Shown here in pieces: positions 35,606 through 43,547 of a DNA stretch of 64,000 nucleotides (position 1 is the first letter of the stretch; each line of letters begins with the position of its first letter). The DNA is from Stenotrophomonas maltophilia (lineage in GTDB: Bacteria > Pseudomonadota > Gammaproteobacteria > Xanthomonadales > Xanthomonadaceae): assembly GCF_003205835.1 (NCBI RefSeq), contig NZ_CP029773.1, positions 1,768,501 to 1,832,500 of the forward strand, in the 5' to 3' direction. The position numbers and the translations under genes were made by a program. The notes under the pieces are model-generated. The model saw only the letters and a list, made by a program, of their open reading frames with translations, was not told the origin of the DNA and did no database searches.

Positions 35606-35879
35606 GGATACAGTTCCTTTGTGGAAGATGTGTCGAACAGGCCGTGCCCTTCGGGCTCGGCTTGGATGTGAAGGGTGCAGGTGTCCCGTGGTCTCCTTTT
35701 GATGGCGACCAAGGACGAACGGCTTCGCGGACACATCCCCCCCAAGGAGAGGGTGGGAAATTTCTGAAGTGGTTTAGTGATGTCGAAAGCGAGAGAAGAT
35801 GACCGATGCCGACATGTCCTGTCGGACTTCGATCTATGTGGCGCCTTTTCAGGGAGTTTCACAGCGAAGCTGGTCGGGT

Positions 35880-35952
35880 AATGAAAAAGCCCGGAAACCC
35901 ACGCTGGTGGAATTTCAGGGCTTCTTCGGTTCGTGACGAACCGTTTACTGCT
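35880..35952. repeat. Diverged copy of the ssrA terminator region, left edge of the island stack
   Basis: It starts AATGAAAAAGCCCGGAAACCC and ends TGACGAACCGTTT, aligning with the ssrA-proximal segment at 52668-52735 but with a changed hairpin and no ssrA 3' core. It marks the probable outer boundary of the elements inserted at ssrA. The stretch 35606-35880 before it holds the protease promoter region and a weak palindrome, and no gene. Confidence 0.6.
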
Positions 35953-35977
35953 GCCGGTCCAATCGAGCCATCGCGTA

Positions 35978-36185
35978 CTAGCCCTTCAGCCTTCCGGACA
36001 CAGAATAGAGCGGTTCCAGCAGCCATTCATAAAGCTTGCGACGCTCCCCCATGATATCTGCCTCGAGTTGCATGCCAGGGCGAAGCGGCTCCATCCTCCC
36101 GTATGCCAGCACTCCCTGCTGATCCAACGAGACCAGGACTCGATATAGAGACTGCTTCGTGTCGCCGTCCTTCTGGTTCCCCGTC
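35978..36185 (-). pseudogene. C-terminal remnant of a CvaA/HlyD-type bacteriocin export adaptor
   Basis: About 68 residues ending at TAG 35978: SLYRVLVSLDQQGVLAYG, then LRPGMQLEADIMGERRKLYEWLLEPLYSV. This is the conserved end of membrane-fusion proteins that work with peptidase-containing ABC exporters. The upstream part of the gene is missing, as the frame becomes unrelated near 36190, so it is a relic. It lies downstream of the candidate bacteriocin genes on the same strand. The 270 bases from 36186 to 36455 hold no gene I can support. Confidence 0.65.
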
Positions 36186-36455
36186 AAGGCGCTGCGAGAG
36201 TGTTGCCATGATGCGAGGCGACCATGGCCAGGCAGGCGAGCCCGCATTCAGCTGCCTCGGATTGAATCACGACTTCAATGGGCTAGACCCTCAATAATGT
36301 GATCTTGGGATGGAAAGAGAAGGCAGCGGAGACGCAAAGCGATGGTGCTGTCAGAATCGCCAAGCGGGCAGAAGCAGGGGAGGCAATTGATGGTTCCCGT
36401 TCCCCATGCTTTAGCGATAAATTATTCTAAAAAAGCGCCAACCCCGCTCCTGTGG

Positions 36456-37133
36456 TTACGATGACGAACCAAAGGTTGACTGAATAAATTCACGGAGTGT
36501 CGGATACAGAAGAACCCAATGCAGCATAGATAAATTGATGATGCCGTGAATTATTGATCGCTGCGCTGAGTTGAGATTGAAGAATTGCGTTCCGATGCAG
36601 AGGGTTACCGAGACGAGGAAGGCCGAAATCATTCCATCGACATGAACCGCTGCAAATAGCGCGCTTACGCCGATGGTGGCTGCCAGTTTCCCAAAGTAAT
36701 GGGAGGCTCCATCCCAAAGGAGATGCCTCACAGTCTTCTCCTCAAATAGTGGAGCTACGATGCAGCTTGTCACTAGACCGAGGATATAGAACTTCAAGGG
36801 CACGTCCGATAGGAGGGGGAAGTTGGTTTCGTGCCTCTGGGGGAATCCAATGAAAAAAACCCAAATTGCCCCTCCCAATAGCCCGATAGTCACCAAGCTC
36901 AATCCAAGGGGGAATGTCCACTTTCTCCCCGGCTCATTGGGGAAAAGCCAAACGCAGACAAGGAAGGCTAGAAGTTCGGTCATGGCTTTCGATCCGAAAA
37001 CGTCGAAATGGTTTAGAATTCCTTGCGCCGCACCGACGCTGACTATTGCGATCGCCGCCGCGAATATTTTGTTTTCTGCGATGGGGCGAGGCTTCCAGAG
37101 CGCTATCTTGTTGATCACAAATGTTGTTCCCAT
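36456..37133 (-). CDS. CPBP-family intramembrane protease, candidate bacteriocin immunity/processing
   Basis: A 225-aa protein with six or seven membrane helices. The CPBP (Abi/CAAX) motifs are present: EEKTVR (E-E-x3-R), the His of FAAVHVDG, and HGIINLSM. Such proteins cluster with bacteriocin genes, where they act in self-immunity or maturation. Base composition is clearly more AT-rich than the flanking core genes, indicating transfer. It follows the leader-peptide gene on the same strand after a strong hairpin. Confidence 0.8.
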   Translation of the reverse strand: MGTTFVINKIALWKPRPIAENKIFAAAIAIVSVGAAQGILNHFDVFGSKAMTELLAFLVCVWLFPNEPGRKWTFPLGLSLVTIGLLGGAIWVFFIGFPQRHETNFPLLSDVPLKFYILGLVTSCIVAPLFEEKTVRHLLWDGASHYFGKLAATIGVSALFAAVHVDGMISAFLVSVTLCIGTQFFNLNSAQRSIIHGIINLSMLHWVLLYPTLREFIQSTFGSSS

Positions 37134-37139
37134 GTTCCA

Positions 37140-37161
37140 GGCCCCGACTCAGGTCGGGGCT
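37140..37161. promoter_or_regulatory. Hairpin between precursor and CPBP genes
   Basis: GCCCCGAC-TCAG-GTCGGGGC, a perfect 8-bp GC stem in the 40-bp gap, ending about 7 bases before the CPBP start on the minus strand. It has no U-tract in that direction. It could protect the precursor mRNA or dampen translation of the downstream gene. Confidence 0.55.
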
Positions 37162-37173
37162 TTGGTTACTGCA

Positions 37174-37413
37174 TCACTTCATCATGATGTGCTTCCAGAT
37201 CATCCCTGCAGCGCCGATTCCACTGAATGGTGCGATTCGGCCATAGCGGTACGCCATTTCTCCGATTTTCTCGGAGTTTCCGCGCACGTGAGTGCCGTTG
37301 CTCCGACCAATCTGGAATTGAATGCTACCCGAACCACCCGAAATCTCTGCAACTTCAGTTCTATTTAGATCACGGATATGGAATCCTTGTTTCCCCGTTG
37401 TTGGGGTGGTCAT
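37174..37413 (-). CDS. Candidate bacteriocin precursor with double-glycine leader
   Basis: A 79-aa peptide. Residues 1-27 form a leader ending RDLNRTEVAEISGG, matching the L-x5-E-I-S-G-G rule for cleavage by C39-peptidase ABC exporters. The predicted mature peptide (52 aa) is cationic and Gly-rich, with GIGAAGMIWKHIMMK at the C-terminus and no Cys, so it would be linear. Neighbours are a CPBP protease and an export-adaptor relic on the same strand. I do not recognise the mature sequence. The start has no good ribosome site but overlaps the stop of the ORF upstream (ATGA). Confidence 0.65.
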   Translation of the reverse strand: MTTPTTGKQGFHIRDLNRTEVAEISGGSGSIQFQIGRSNGTHVRGNSEKIGEMAYRYGRIAPFSGIGAAGMIWKHIMMK

Positions 37414-37646
37414 CCTTGCGAGCCCCCTCTGGACCTGTCAACCGTGTTGTGAGATTTCGTTTCTCGCAGCGCCGCCGCCGAGACGTGAACTTCGCCAAAA
37501 AAATGATCTGAAATCTCCGCAGCGATGGCTTCAGAATATGGGGCGAGTTCCAGTTCTACGATGCTCGATGGAATTCGAGATGCAGCGACTTTAGTGCTGA
37601 ATCCTCGTTGGGGCGGCAGGGTGGATGTGGTCGAAGGCGACACCAA
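37410..37646 (-). CDS. Small ORF overlapping the bacteriocin precursor
   Basis: A 78-aa ORF whose stop overlaps the next start (ATGA). It contains SSIVELELAPYSEAIAAEIS and HVSAAALRETKSH, which read like real protein, but the N-terminal part is low-complexity (MVSPSTTSTLPPQRG). Not recognised; possibly the remnant of a longer gene or an accessory of the bacteriocin locus. Confidence 0.35.
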   Translation of the reverse strand: MVSPSTTSTLPPQRGFSTKVAASRIPSSIVELELAPYSEAIAAEISDHFFGEVHVSAAALRETKSHNTVDRSRGGSQG

Positions 37647-37691
37647 ATTGTTCTGCAGCCCAATTAGTAGGCGCGCCTTGGGTCAGAATTG

Positions 37692-37841
37692 ATGTCGGAG
37701 ATCATGAATTTTAGCGACATTGTCCGGCCAGTCTGGGCCAAAGACGTCACTTTCGAGCTGAACTATGCCGTGGTGTGCAACGACGGGGTCGGGTACTGGA
37801 TCTCCCCGGCTAACGAAGTGCAGACCTCCCGCCGGGCGTGA
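37692..37841 (+). CDS. Short ORF of phage-like character, possibly a fragment
   Basis: 49 codons encoding MSEIMNFSDIVRPVWAKDV and an aromatic-rich C-terminus (GVGYWISPANEVQ). Composition is consistent with translation, but there is no good ribosome site and no family is recognised. It lies between the bacteriocin locus and an integrase fragment. Confidence 0.3.
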   Translation: MSEIMNFSDIVRPVWAKDVTFELNYAVVCNDGVGYWISPANEVQTSRRA

Positions 37842-37934
37842 AGTGGGAGGGTGCGTGAGAGCGACCGAAGCTGGTGCAATGGTCGTAGGGATTGACCAGC
37901 TGGAGGCGGGCAACCGATTCAGAAATTGGTCCGG

Positions 37935-38090
37935 CTACAGGCCAATCGACAGCAGCTTCTCCTTGCCCGCGATGCGGTACTTCCAGCGCCCGCTGCGTGC
38001 ATCGGGCGGGGTGAGGTAGAGGTACAGGCCGCCGCCGTCGGTGATCTTCTGCGACTTGGCGCGCCTGATGGCTGCGTCGGTCAGAGGCAT
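37935..38090 (-). pseudogene. Integrase 5' fragment (P4-type), third copy from ssrA
   Basis: 52 codons starting MPLTDAAIRRAKSQKITDGG and ending GKEKLLSIGL before a stop, nearly identical to residues 1-57 of the integrase at 51671-52572 but lacking four residues (PSDK) and the whole remainder. An ssrA-derived repeat lies directly upstream, as for the intact arrangement. Confidence 0.85.
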
Positions 38091-38186
38091 TGGGGGTATC
38101 GCTTCAGTGGGTGCGGTCGGATACCCCTTGATATACCCCCACCGTCTCATGGATTGAAACGGATTGCCCCGGTCTGCTGCGGACAA

Positions 38187-38267
38187 TAAAAAAGCCCGGA
38201 AACCCTTGTGATGCGGGGGGGCGGGCTTCTCCGGTCCTTGACGAACCGTTCGTTGGTTGAGGTGGGC
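38187..38267. repeat. Second copy of ssrA terminator plus 3' core (att)
   Basis: It matches 52671-52751: AATAAAAAAGCCCGGAAACCC, a damaged terminator stem, then CCTTGACGAACCGTTCGTTG and GTTGGTTGAGGTGGGC (38252-38267), 15 of 16 identical to the ssrA 3' end. Homology stops just after GGGCGGA. This is the expected boundary between two elements inserted one after another at ssrA. Confidence 0.8.
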
Positions 38268-38377
38268 GGAGCCATTTGCGCCCATTTGCAACCTATTGAA
38301 AGCAAAAGATATTTTTCTTCCAAAAGGTGTAAATTTTGATGCCTCTGATGATACCCGGCATGGGGCCGAGGTGCAAA

Positions 38378-38403
38378 GCACAACTGCTTAGGAGCAGTTG
38401 TGC
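38378..38403. promoter_or_regulatory. Perfect 11-bp inverted repeat holding the ribosome site and start of the JAMM gene
   Basis: GCACAACTGCT-TAGG-AGCAGTTGTGC. AGGAG (38390-38394) spans loop and stem, and the GTG start (38400) lies in the right arm. In RNA this would bury the initiation region; as DNA it could be an operator. Confidence 0.6.
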
Positions 38404-38981
38404 GCATTGCATCGGTGATGGTGGTGTTGACCATTTGGCTTGGAGCGTGTGGTGAGGCCGTGGCGCAGGCCGGTTCAGTTCCGCCCGCCGGAACCAAACA
38501 GGGTTGGGAGCGCCAGCATCTGGGCGACCATGTCAGCGAACCCGGCGAGGCTTTACCGGACTTCCTCCGGCGCACCGGGCGAGTGCTTCATGACTACACC
38601 CGCCAGAGCGGGAACGAGGCCTGTGGCGCGATTGCCAGCGACGGCCAGCGTTTTTCCCTGCGCCTCTACACAGATGGTGTGCCACACGGCTGTGCCATAC
38701 GGACCAGCGAGGTGATGGAAGGTTCTGCTTTCACCGGCGAAACCATCCACAGCCATCCTTGGCAGAAGGTGCTGACGATGACACCGGCCGCCAGGGCGTG
38801 GAGCCATTTCTACAAGGACGGCAATGCCGGGGCCCCGACCCTGCGCAACGACGGAGCAGTAGGGTTTAGCAGAGCCGACCGCGCTAACGGAGACGGTTGG
38901 CTGATTGCTGGCGGGCAGTTGCTGCATCTGGTCAACGGAAAGACCGAGCGCCTTGGCCCGGTCTTCCTCTCCACGGAGTGA
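38400..38981 (+). CDS. Secreted JAMM/JAB-like metallopeptidase
   Basis: A 193-aa protein with an N-terminal export signal (MVVLTIWLGACGEAVAQA, possibly a lipoprotein). JAMM zinc-site features are visible in order: NEACGAI (candidate Glu), IHSHP (His-x-His) and FSRADRANGDGW (S-x2-D). JAMM enzymes cleave isopeptide or C-terminal bonds. Its target in a mobile element is unknown; pilus or cell-wall processing is a guess. GTG 38400 has AGGAG 5 bases upstream. It is convergent with the prepilin-adhesin gene. Confidence 0.65.
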   Translation: MRIASVMVVLTIWLGACGEAVAQAGSVPPAGTKQGWERQHLGDHVSEPGEALPDFLRRTGRVLHDYTRQSGNEACGAIASDGQRFSLRLYTDGVPHGCAIRTSEVMEGSAFTGETIHSHPWQKVLTMTPAARAWSHFYKDGNAGAPTLRNDGAVGFSRADRANGDGWLIAGGQLLHLVNGKTERLGPVFLSTE

Positions 38982-39172
38982 TGCAGGTCGATGGCTTGAC
39001 AACGCCTTGAGCTGCCTTAGATTTGGAACGTCGGCAGTTCACTGCCCTATGGGCAGCTTAGAAAAATTAGAGAAATTGCTTTGCCCGCCGATACCCAAAG
39101 CCCTCGCTCACGCGGGGGCTTTGCTTTTTTGGCTTGGCGCGGCTTGGCCTGGTCTCCCTCTCCACGGAGTGA
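38952..39172 (+). repeat. 30-bp direct repeat duplicating the 3' end of the JAMM gene
   Basis: Copies at 38952-38981 and 39143-39172 differ at two positions; both end CTCTCCACGGAGTGA. The first includes the JAMM stop codon. The pair flanks about 160 bp containing a terminator. Confidence 0.7.
39097..39128. terminator. Terminator between JAMM and prepilin genes
   Basis: AAAGCCC-TCGC / GCGG-GGGCTTT stem followed by GCTTTTTT on the plus strand. It serves the JAMM transcript. Confidence 0.75.
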
Positions 39173-39184
39173 ACCAATGGCCGT

Positions 39185-40924
39185 TTACTGGCATTGGAAC
39201 TCGAAGGCTGACCAGTCCGATGCGCCCACGGTTTGCCAGTAGAACGCCGAGCCATTCCCGACCACATCACAGGCGCACTCTGTTGGCCAATTGACTGGTC
39301 CGGTGCTTGGGGAACCAAATCCAGGCATTGGAGTCAGTTTCTGTTTAAGTGCGGCGACGCAGGTCCGGCGCTCTGGCGTCAATGTCTGTTCTTGAGGCCT
39401 CGCGAGGCCGCCCGAAAACGTCGCGTCATCGTTGGTATTAACGCTCTGCGTGCAGTGAAATTGGTCAGCGAGGAACTGCGACACCGAGCAGAACACGCCC
39501 CAGCCGTAAAGCCCACCGTCGCCCCAGGAAATCCACGATTTTCCGGTGTAGGTCGGATAGGTTCTTGCCGGAGGCGTGCAGGTGTTGGAGGTGGTAACCC
39601 AGCCACTGGATGCCGTGTAGGTGCCACTCCAGCTCTCTGAGGTGCTCGACACCGGGGACCCGGTCGCGGCCGGGCAGGACCAGGACGTGGTGCGCGTGCC
39701 GTTCTCAACGCGGTTGCGTTGTTGCCAGTGCTGACCTGCCTGCCCAGCCGGGCAACCCACGTTCTGGCTCTCTGCTGGCGAGGCGCGCGTGATTGCAACG
39801 CTGGTTGGCGGCGCAGACGTGCATGCGGGAGCACAGATACTCGCTGCTGCCGGTAACCAGGCTGACCATGGTCCCGTCAGCGCGATTGGGCTTGCGAACG
39901 GGTCGGGGCATGAATACGTCGTAGTGCGGGTGCGGGTCTGCGGAAAAGAAGTGGCGCCACTGATGGTGAGAGTGCCTGAAGGACAAACGCCCGTTTGCGC
40001 CGCGCTTTCGCTCAACGGTAATGGCGCTGAGCAGGCGGGTGTGATGACGGGAGGGACAATAGGAAGAGTGACGGCGGGTGGCGCCGGTGGTGCGGTTGGA
40101 ATTGGAGGTTGAGCGGCGATTGGCACGCATAACGCCAGCGGAGACCAGCAAGCAGGAGCAGCTACCGAATTCCAAATAAAGGAACACGTTTGACCCGCAG
40201 GTGCCGTTCCTGTGGCTGGAGCCGTGGGAGCCGCTCCGCAGCCAGGAGATGGAGCAGGTGGAGTAACAGCTACGGGCGGTGGCGCCACCACCGGGGCCGG
40301 TGGTGGCGGAGCTGATGTTGGAGGGGGCGGTGGCAGTGCAACGGGTGTGAGAACTTGCGCAGACAGGCCAGTAGCGCCGCCGTAGTATGTGAACGCGAGC
40401 CGTGCTGGATTCCTGCATCGTTGAGTCGCGGCCTGGATGTCCAATTGGGTCGGACGATGATTATTGCCGCGATTGAAGACCGATGTGTCGTCTATTTTGA
40501 GGTCATACATGCCTCCACTCGCCGCAGCAGCTAGCTTTAGGCACGCACGCGTTGGAACCGCGTGGTAAACAATCTTCAACCCTGCGTTGGGGCGGCCATC
40601 AATAGTGGCAGGCTCAAGAATAACGGGTTGCGCCCATCGGCTCGTTAGGCCAACGCCAGAGTTCATTGAAACGGGTGGAACGCGGTCGGCAATAGCCTGA
40701 GCGGTTGTCAGTCCCGCATAGGAGCCGAGCGCTCCATACGTCATGTCTGCATTGCGAGCGATGGTGTGAATATTCGCTTGTTCTGCGCGAACATCTGCGT
40801 TGTTTGCCGATGAATGATAGATAGCGAAAGCCGCACCGGAAAGAAGTGTCATAGCACTCGCCGTAAACATCAGCTCGATCAATGAGATGCCACGTTGCGG
40901 ATGTGGGCGGCTTGATGGCTTCAT
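39185..40924 (-). CDS. Type IV prepilin with a long adhesin-like C-terminus
   Basis: A 579-aa protein. The N-terminus carries a prepilin signal, QRGISLIELMFTASAM, cleaved between G and I, then the hydrophobic stalk helix. Residues 40-190 form a pilin-like globular part. A Pro/Ala-rich linker (about 200-310) leads to two imperfect Cys-rich repeats with TRTTTYSCP/TRTTSWSCP and W-x-x-W features, then a Cys-rich end. Layout recalls PilV minor pilin-adhesins of conjugative thin pili, but no shufflon or pil operon is present. It is directly downstream of a TraD-like gene (2-bp gap) in the mobilization module. Confidence 0.7.
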   Translation of the reverse strand: MKPSSRPHPQRGISLIELMFTASAMTLLSGAAFAIYHSSANNADVRAEQANIHTIARNADMTYGALGSYAGLTTAQAIADRVPPVSMNSGVGLTSRWAQPVILEPATIDGRPNAGLKIVYHAVPTRACLKLAAAASGGMYDLKIDDTSVFNRGNNHRPTQLDIQAATQRCRNPARLAFTYYGGATGLSAQVLTPVALPPPPPTSAPPPPAPVVAPPPVAVTPPAPSPGCGAAPTAPATGTAPAGQTCSFIWNSVAAPACWSPLALCVPIAAQPPIPTAPPAPPAVTLPIVPPVITPACSAPLPLSESAAQTGVCPSGTLTISGATSFPQTRTRTTTYSCPDPFASPIALTGPWSAWLPAAASICAPACTSAPPTSVAITRASPAESQNVGCPAGQAGQHWQQRNRVENGTRTTSWSCPAATGSPVSSTSESWSGTYTASSGWVTTSNTCTPPARTYPTYTGKSWISWGDGGLYGWGVFCSVSQFLADQFHCTQSVNTNDDATFSGGLARPQEQTLTPERRTCVAALKQKLTPMPGFGSPSTGPVNWPTECACDVVGNGSAFYWQTVGASDWSAFEFQCQ

Positions 40925-40926
40925 GG

Positions 40927-41256
40927 TTAGCGCTTCTTTGCGCGGGATGCTTCTCGCTCGGCTAGATGCATTCGCCCGCGCGTGCGCATCTCATTTCGTT
41001 GTTGAACGAAGGCCGGCTTTGAGATCTGCTCTCGATACCCAAGTAGTAGGCCAACAAGCTCAGTCTCATCCAGTGAATCAGCCCCAGCGGCGATGACCGC
41101 GCCGCCCAGGAGAATCTTGCGGTGCGCGTCTGCTTTGCGTTCGCTAGCTCTTGTCTTTGCTTTTGATCTTTGCTCGGCCAGCATCTCCCGTGCTTTCAAT
41201 TTTGCGAGACGCTCAGTAGCGGCGGTGATTTGTTCTTGTATAGAGCGTGTTGCCAT
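40927..41256 (-). CDS. Small TraD-like mobilization protein
   Basis: A 108-aa basic helical protein: MATRSIQEQITAATERLAKL, KADAHRKILLGGAVIAAGAD and a KKR C-terminus. The ILLGG(A)V...AGAD pattern is shared with small TraD/mobilization proteins found next to MobQ relaxases. It is divergent from the relaxase gene with the oriT between them, the usual arrangement. Confidence 0.75.
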   Translation of the reverse strand: MATRSIQEQITAATERLAKLKAREMLAEQRSKAKTRASERKADAHRKILLGGAVIAAGADSLDETELVGLLLGYREQISKPAFVQQRNEMRTRGRMHLAEREASRAKKR

Positions 41257-41463
41257 TGTTGAGTTCTCGTAATGTCCTACACCTAATGCAAACAGAAAAT
41301 CGGCTATTGGCAAGTCATCGACTTGTCATATTGCAATTCCCTGTCATCCTGAATTAGAGGGGCACAGGCGAGCGAGAGCGAGCCAGCCCCAGCGGGAAAC
41401 GCGAGCGAAGCGAGCCCCGGTCTCTTGCTCGAAGCCGTCACGAATAGTGGCGGCAAGGATCAA

Positions 41464-41503
41464 AGCAAGAGCGCACTTATGGTTTCCCTGCGGGAAACCG
41501 TGC
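41464..41503 (-). other. oriT of the RSF1010/R1162 (MobQ) type
   Basis: On the minus strand, GGTTTCCC-GCA-GGGAAACC is followed by ATAAGTGCGCTCTT. RSF1010 oriT has the same layout: an inverted repeat beginning GGTTTC, then TAAGTGCGCCCT with the nick near the GCG. It lies between the TraD-like gene and the MobQ relaxase. The rest of 41257-41610 holds no other gene. Confidence 0.85.
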
Positions 41504-41610
41504 GCCGGGGCTCCGCCCCAGACCCCGGCCCGCTTCGCAGGCCGCCCCCGATGCTAGCCCCCTTGGGGGCGTCGCCAAAAACAAGAATAGGAGCAAGGAC
41601 AAAAATCGAA

Positions 41611-43335
41611 ATGGCCATTTATCACTCCACCGTCAAAGCCTTTTCGCGCGGCAAGGGTCATTCCTCTACTGCCGCTGCGGCGTATCGTGCGGGCATTGTG
41701 ATTAATGACGAGTTGACCGGTATCAAACACGACTACACAAGGCGCAGTGGCGTTGCCTCGGTTGATATGTTGGCTCCGCAAAATGCCCCCGAATGGGCGC
41801 GAGATCCGGTCGCCTGTTTCAATCGCTCGGAAATGGCCGAGACCCGGCTAAACGCCAGGACGGCGCGAGAGCTTGAAGTTGCTCTGCCTGCAGAACTGAA
41901 CGAAGCGCAGCGTCGTGCGCTCACGTGCGATCTGGGTCAGATGTTGGTTGACCGCTATCAGGTTGCGGTGCTTGTTGCAGTCCATGAGCCCGATAAGAAG
42001 GGAGATGAGCGTAATCATCATGTGCATCTCCTGATGACACCGCATCAGATCGGTCCTGAAGGCTTGGGTGCACGTGCATGTGCTGAATTTGATGCGCGTG
42101 GTGGTGCAGGTCCGGAGGCTATCCGCATTCTTCGTGAAGCGGTTGCTGAACGTATCAATTCGCATCTGGAACGAGCACAGGTCGCTGAACGTGTCGATCA
42201 TCGCAGTCTGGCTAAGCAAGCGCATGCCGCCGAAGCTGATGGCCATATTGGGTTCGCAGCCGTGTTGGCTCGTGAAGCCACCCAGCACGAGGGTAAGGCA
42301 GCAACCGCGATGCGTAGGAGGGGTGAAGATAGCGAGCGGGGCACGGTAAACAACCAAATCCAAAACGCCAATCGCGTTGAACTGCGCGACTACCTGGAAC
42401 GCTTGGAGAAAGAGGGAAGGGTGATGGCGACGCCACGCTCCCATACGCAAGAAGCAGCTCAACGTGAGAGGCTTGCAGCGGTTGGAAAAGAAGTGCGGCA
42501 ACCACACCTCGGGCAGTTTGCGGTGGCGCCCCCACGAGCGCGAACAGGACCAGTATCAGTAGCGCACCGCGCTGGGCGAATGGGGTCGGGCGCCTCGCGC
42601 TTTCCGCCAAGTCTCAAGCCAGCCTTGATGAAGGCGGCTAGCCGCCTTCGTAGCAAGGTTGCGAACAAGCAAGCAGACGAGGCCATGGCTCGTTACGAAG
42701 CCGAAATAGAGCAGCTGGAGATGGAAGCAAGGCGGGTGTGGCTGGAGGGTATAGATGCGACCGTTCGGCGGAGCCTTTCGACGGTCGCCAAGCTCTTTGA
42801 CATGTCGAGCAGGGCGGGCGCCTACCCCCAGAGGGCGTCATATCGAAACGATATGCGCGAGCTTCACAGTTCATTGAAACAGGTGGCTCGTGACACCACT
42901 CGATGGGAGCGCAGGTTACAGGCCGAAGTTAAGGCAGACATTTCACTCACGGAAGCCAAAATGAAATTGGAGACATGGGAGAGGAAAAATCCCAAGCCGT
43001 CGCTCTGGAGCGGTAGCAGACGCGATTGGGCGCAGCGGCGTCGGAGTGGTGAAGAGCGCATTGAGCGACGCAGGACGCAGCGCGATGCTGCGCGTCTAGC
43101 TACAGGCCCGGAAGCACAGGTGAAGTATGCGAGGCAGGCAGCTACGAGTGTAGAAGCTTTGGATAAGCTCGCAGCATCAATGCTGAAGCGCTATCCCATC
43201 ACTGCCGATACAGCACAGCCGCACAAATCGCAGCGCCCTGGAACGACCCCAACGCGCACGCTTACGGAGCAACTGACAAGGAGCGGGCAGCAGGTGAGCC
43301 AAGGCAAACAGCGCGGGCCTTGCCTCTATACCTAG
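41611..43335 (+). CDS. mobA: MobQ-family relaxase (MobA/MobL)
   Basis: A 574-aa protein starting MAIYHSTVKAFSRGKGHSST. Tyr25 in AAAAYRAG corresponds in position to the nicking Tyr of RSF1010 MobA. The metal-binding His cluster is ERNHHVHLLMT. The C-terminal half is basic and coiled, with no primase domain recognisable. It nicks oriT at 41464-41503 and pilots the strand into a helper conjugation system; no coupling protein or type IV secretion genes are in the window, so the element is mobilizable only. AAGGA precedes the ATG; the longer upstream frame runs through oriT and is rejected. Confidence 0.9.
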   Translation: MAIYHSTVKAFSRGKGHSSTAAAAYRAGIVINDELTGIKHDYTRRSGVASVDMLAPQNAPEWARDPVACFNRSEMAETRLNARTARELEVALPAELNEAQRRALTCDLGQMLVDRYQVAVLVAVHEPDKKGDERNHHVHLLMTPHQIGPEGLGARACAEFDARGGAGPEAIRILREAVAERINSHLERAQVAERVDHRSLAKQAHAAEADGHIGFAAVLAREATQHEGKAATAMRRRGEDSERGTVNNQIQNANRVELRDYLERLEKEGRVMATPRSHTQEAAQRERLAAVGKEVRQPHLGQFAVAPPRARTGPVSVAHRAGRMGSGASRFPPSLKPALMKAASRLRSKVANKQADEAMARYEAEIEQLEMEARRVWLEGIDATVRRSLSTVAKLFDMSSRAGAYPQRASYRNDMRELHSSLKQVARDTTRWERRLQAEVKADISLTEAKMKLETWERKNPKPSLWSGSRRDWAQRRRSGEERIERRRTQRDAARLATGPEAQVKYARQAATSVEALDKLAASMLKRYPITADTAQPHKSQRPGTTPTRTLTEQLTRSGQQVSQGKQRGPCLYT

Positions 43336-43547
43336 GATCCTTGGGTGGCCGAGCACCTAGTGAAGTGGTACGCGCTTTCTCAGCTCCATGCAAAAGTATG
43401 AATGAATGATGAATATGGCCTCGGGTTGCACCGGGGGTGATGCGCTTCGTTCAGCGTTTTTGCTCTGTACAAGGCGGCGGAAGACCTAGAACCTTGCCTT
43501 CCTTCCCTTGTAATTGTTCCGTTTCGACGGAGAAGTGAGATCGATAG

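Noticed and set aside
39185..40924. Shufflon at the 3' end of the prepilin-adhesin gene
   Set aside because: No inverted 19-bp-type recombination sites, alternative C-terminal cassettes or Rci-type recombinase are visible.
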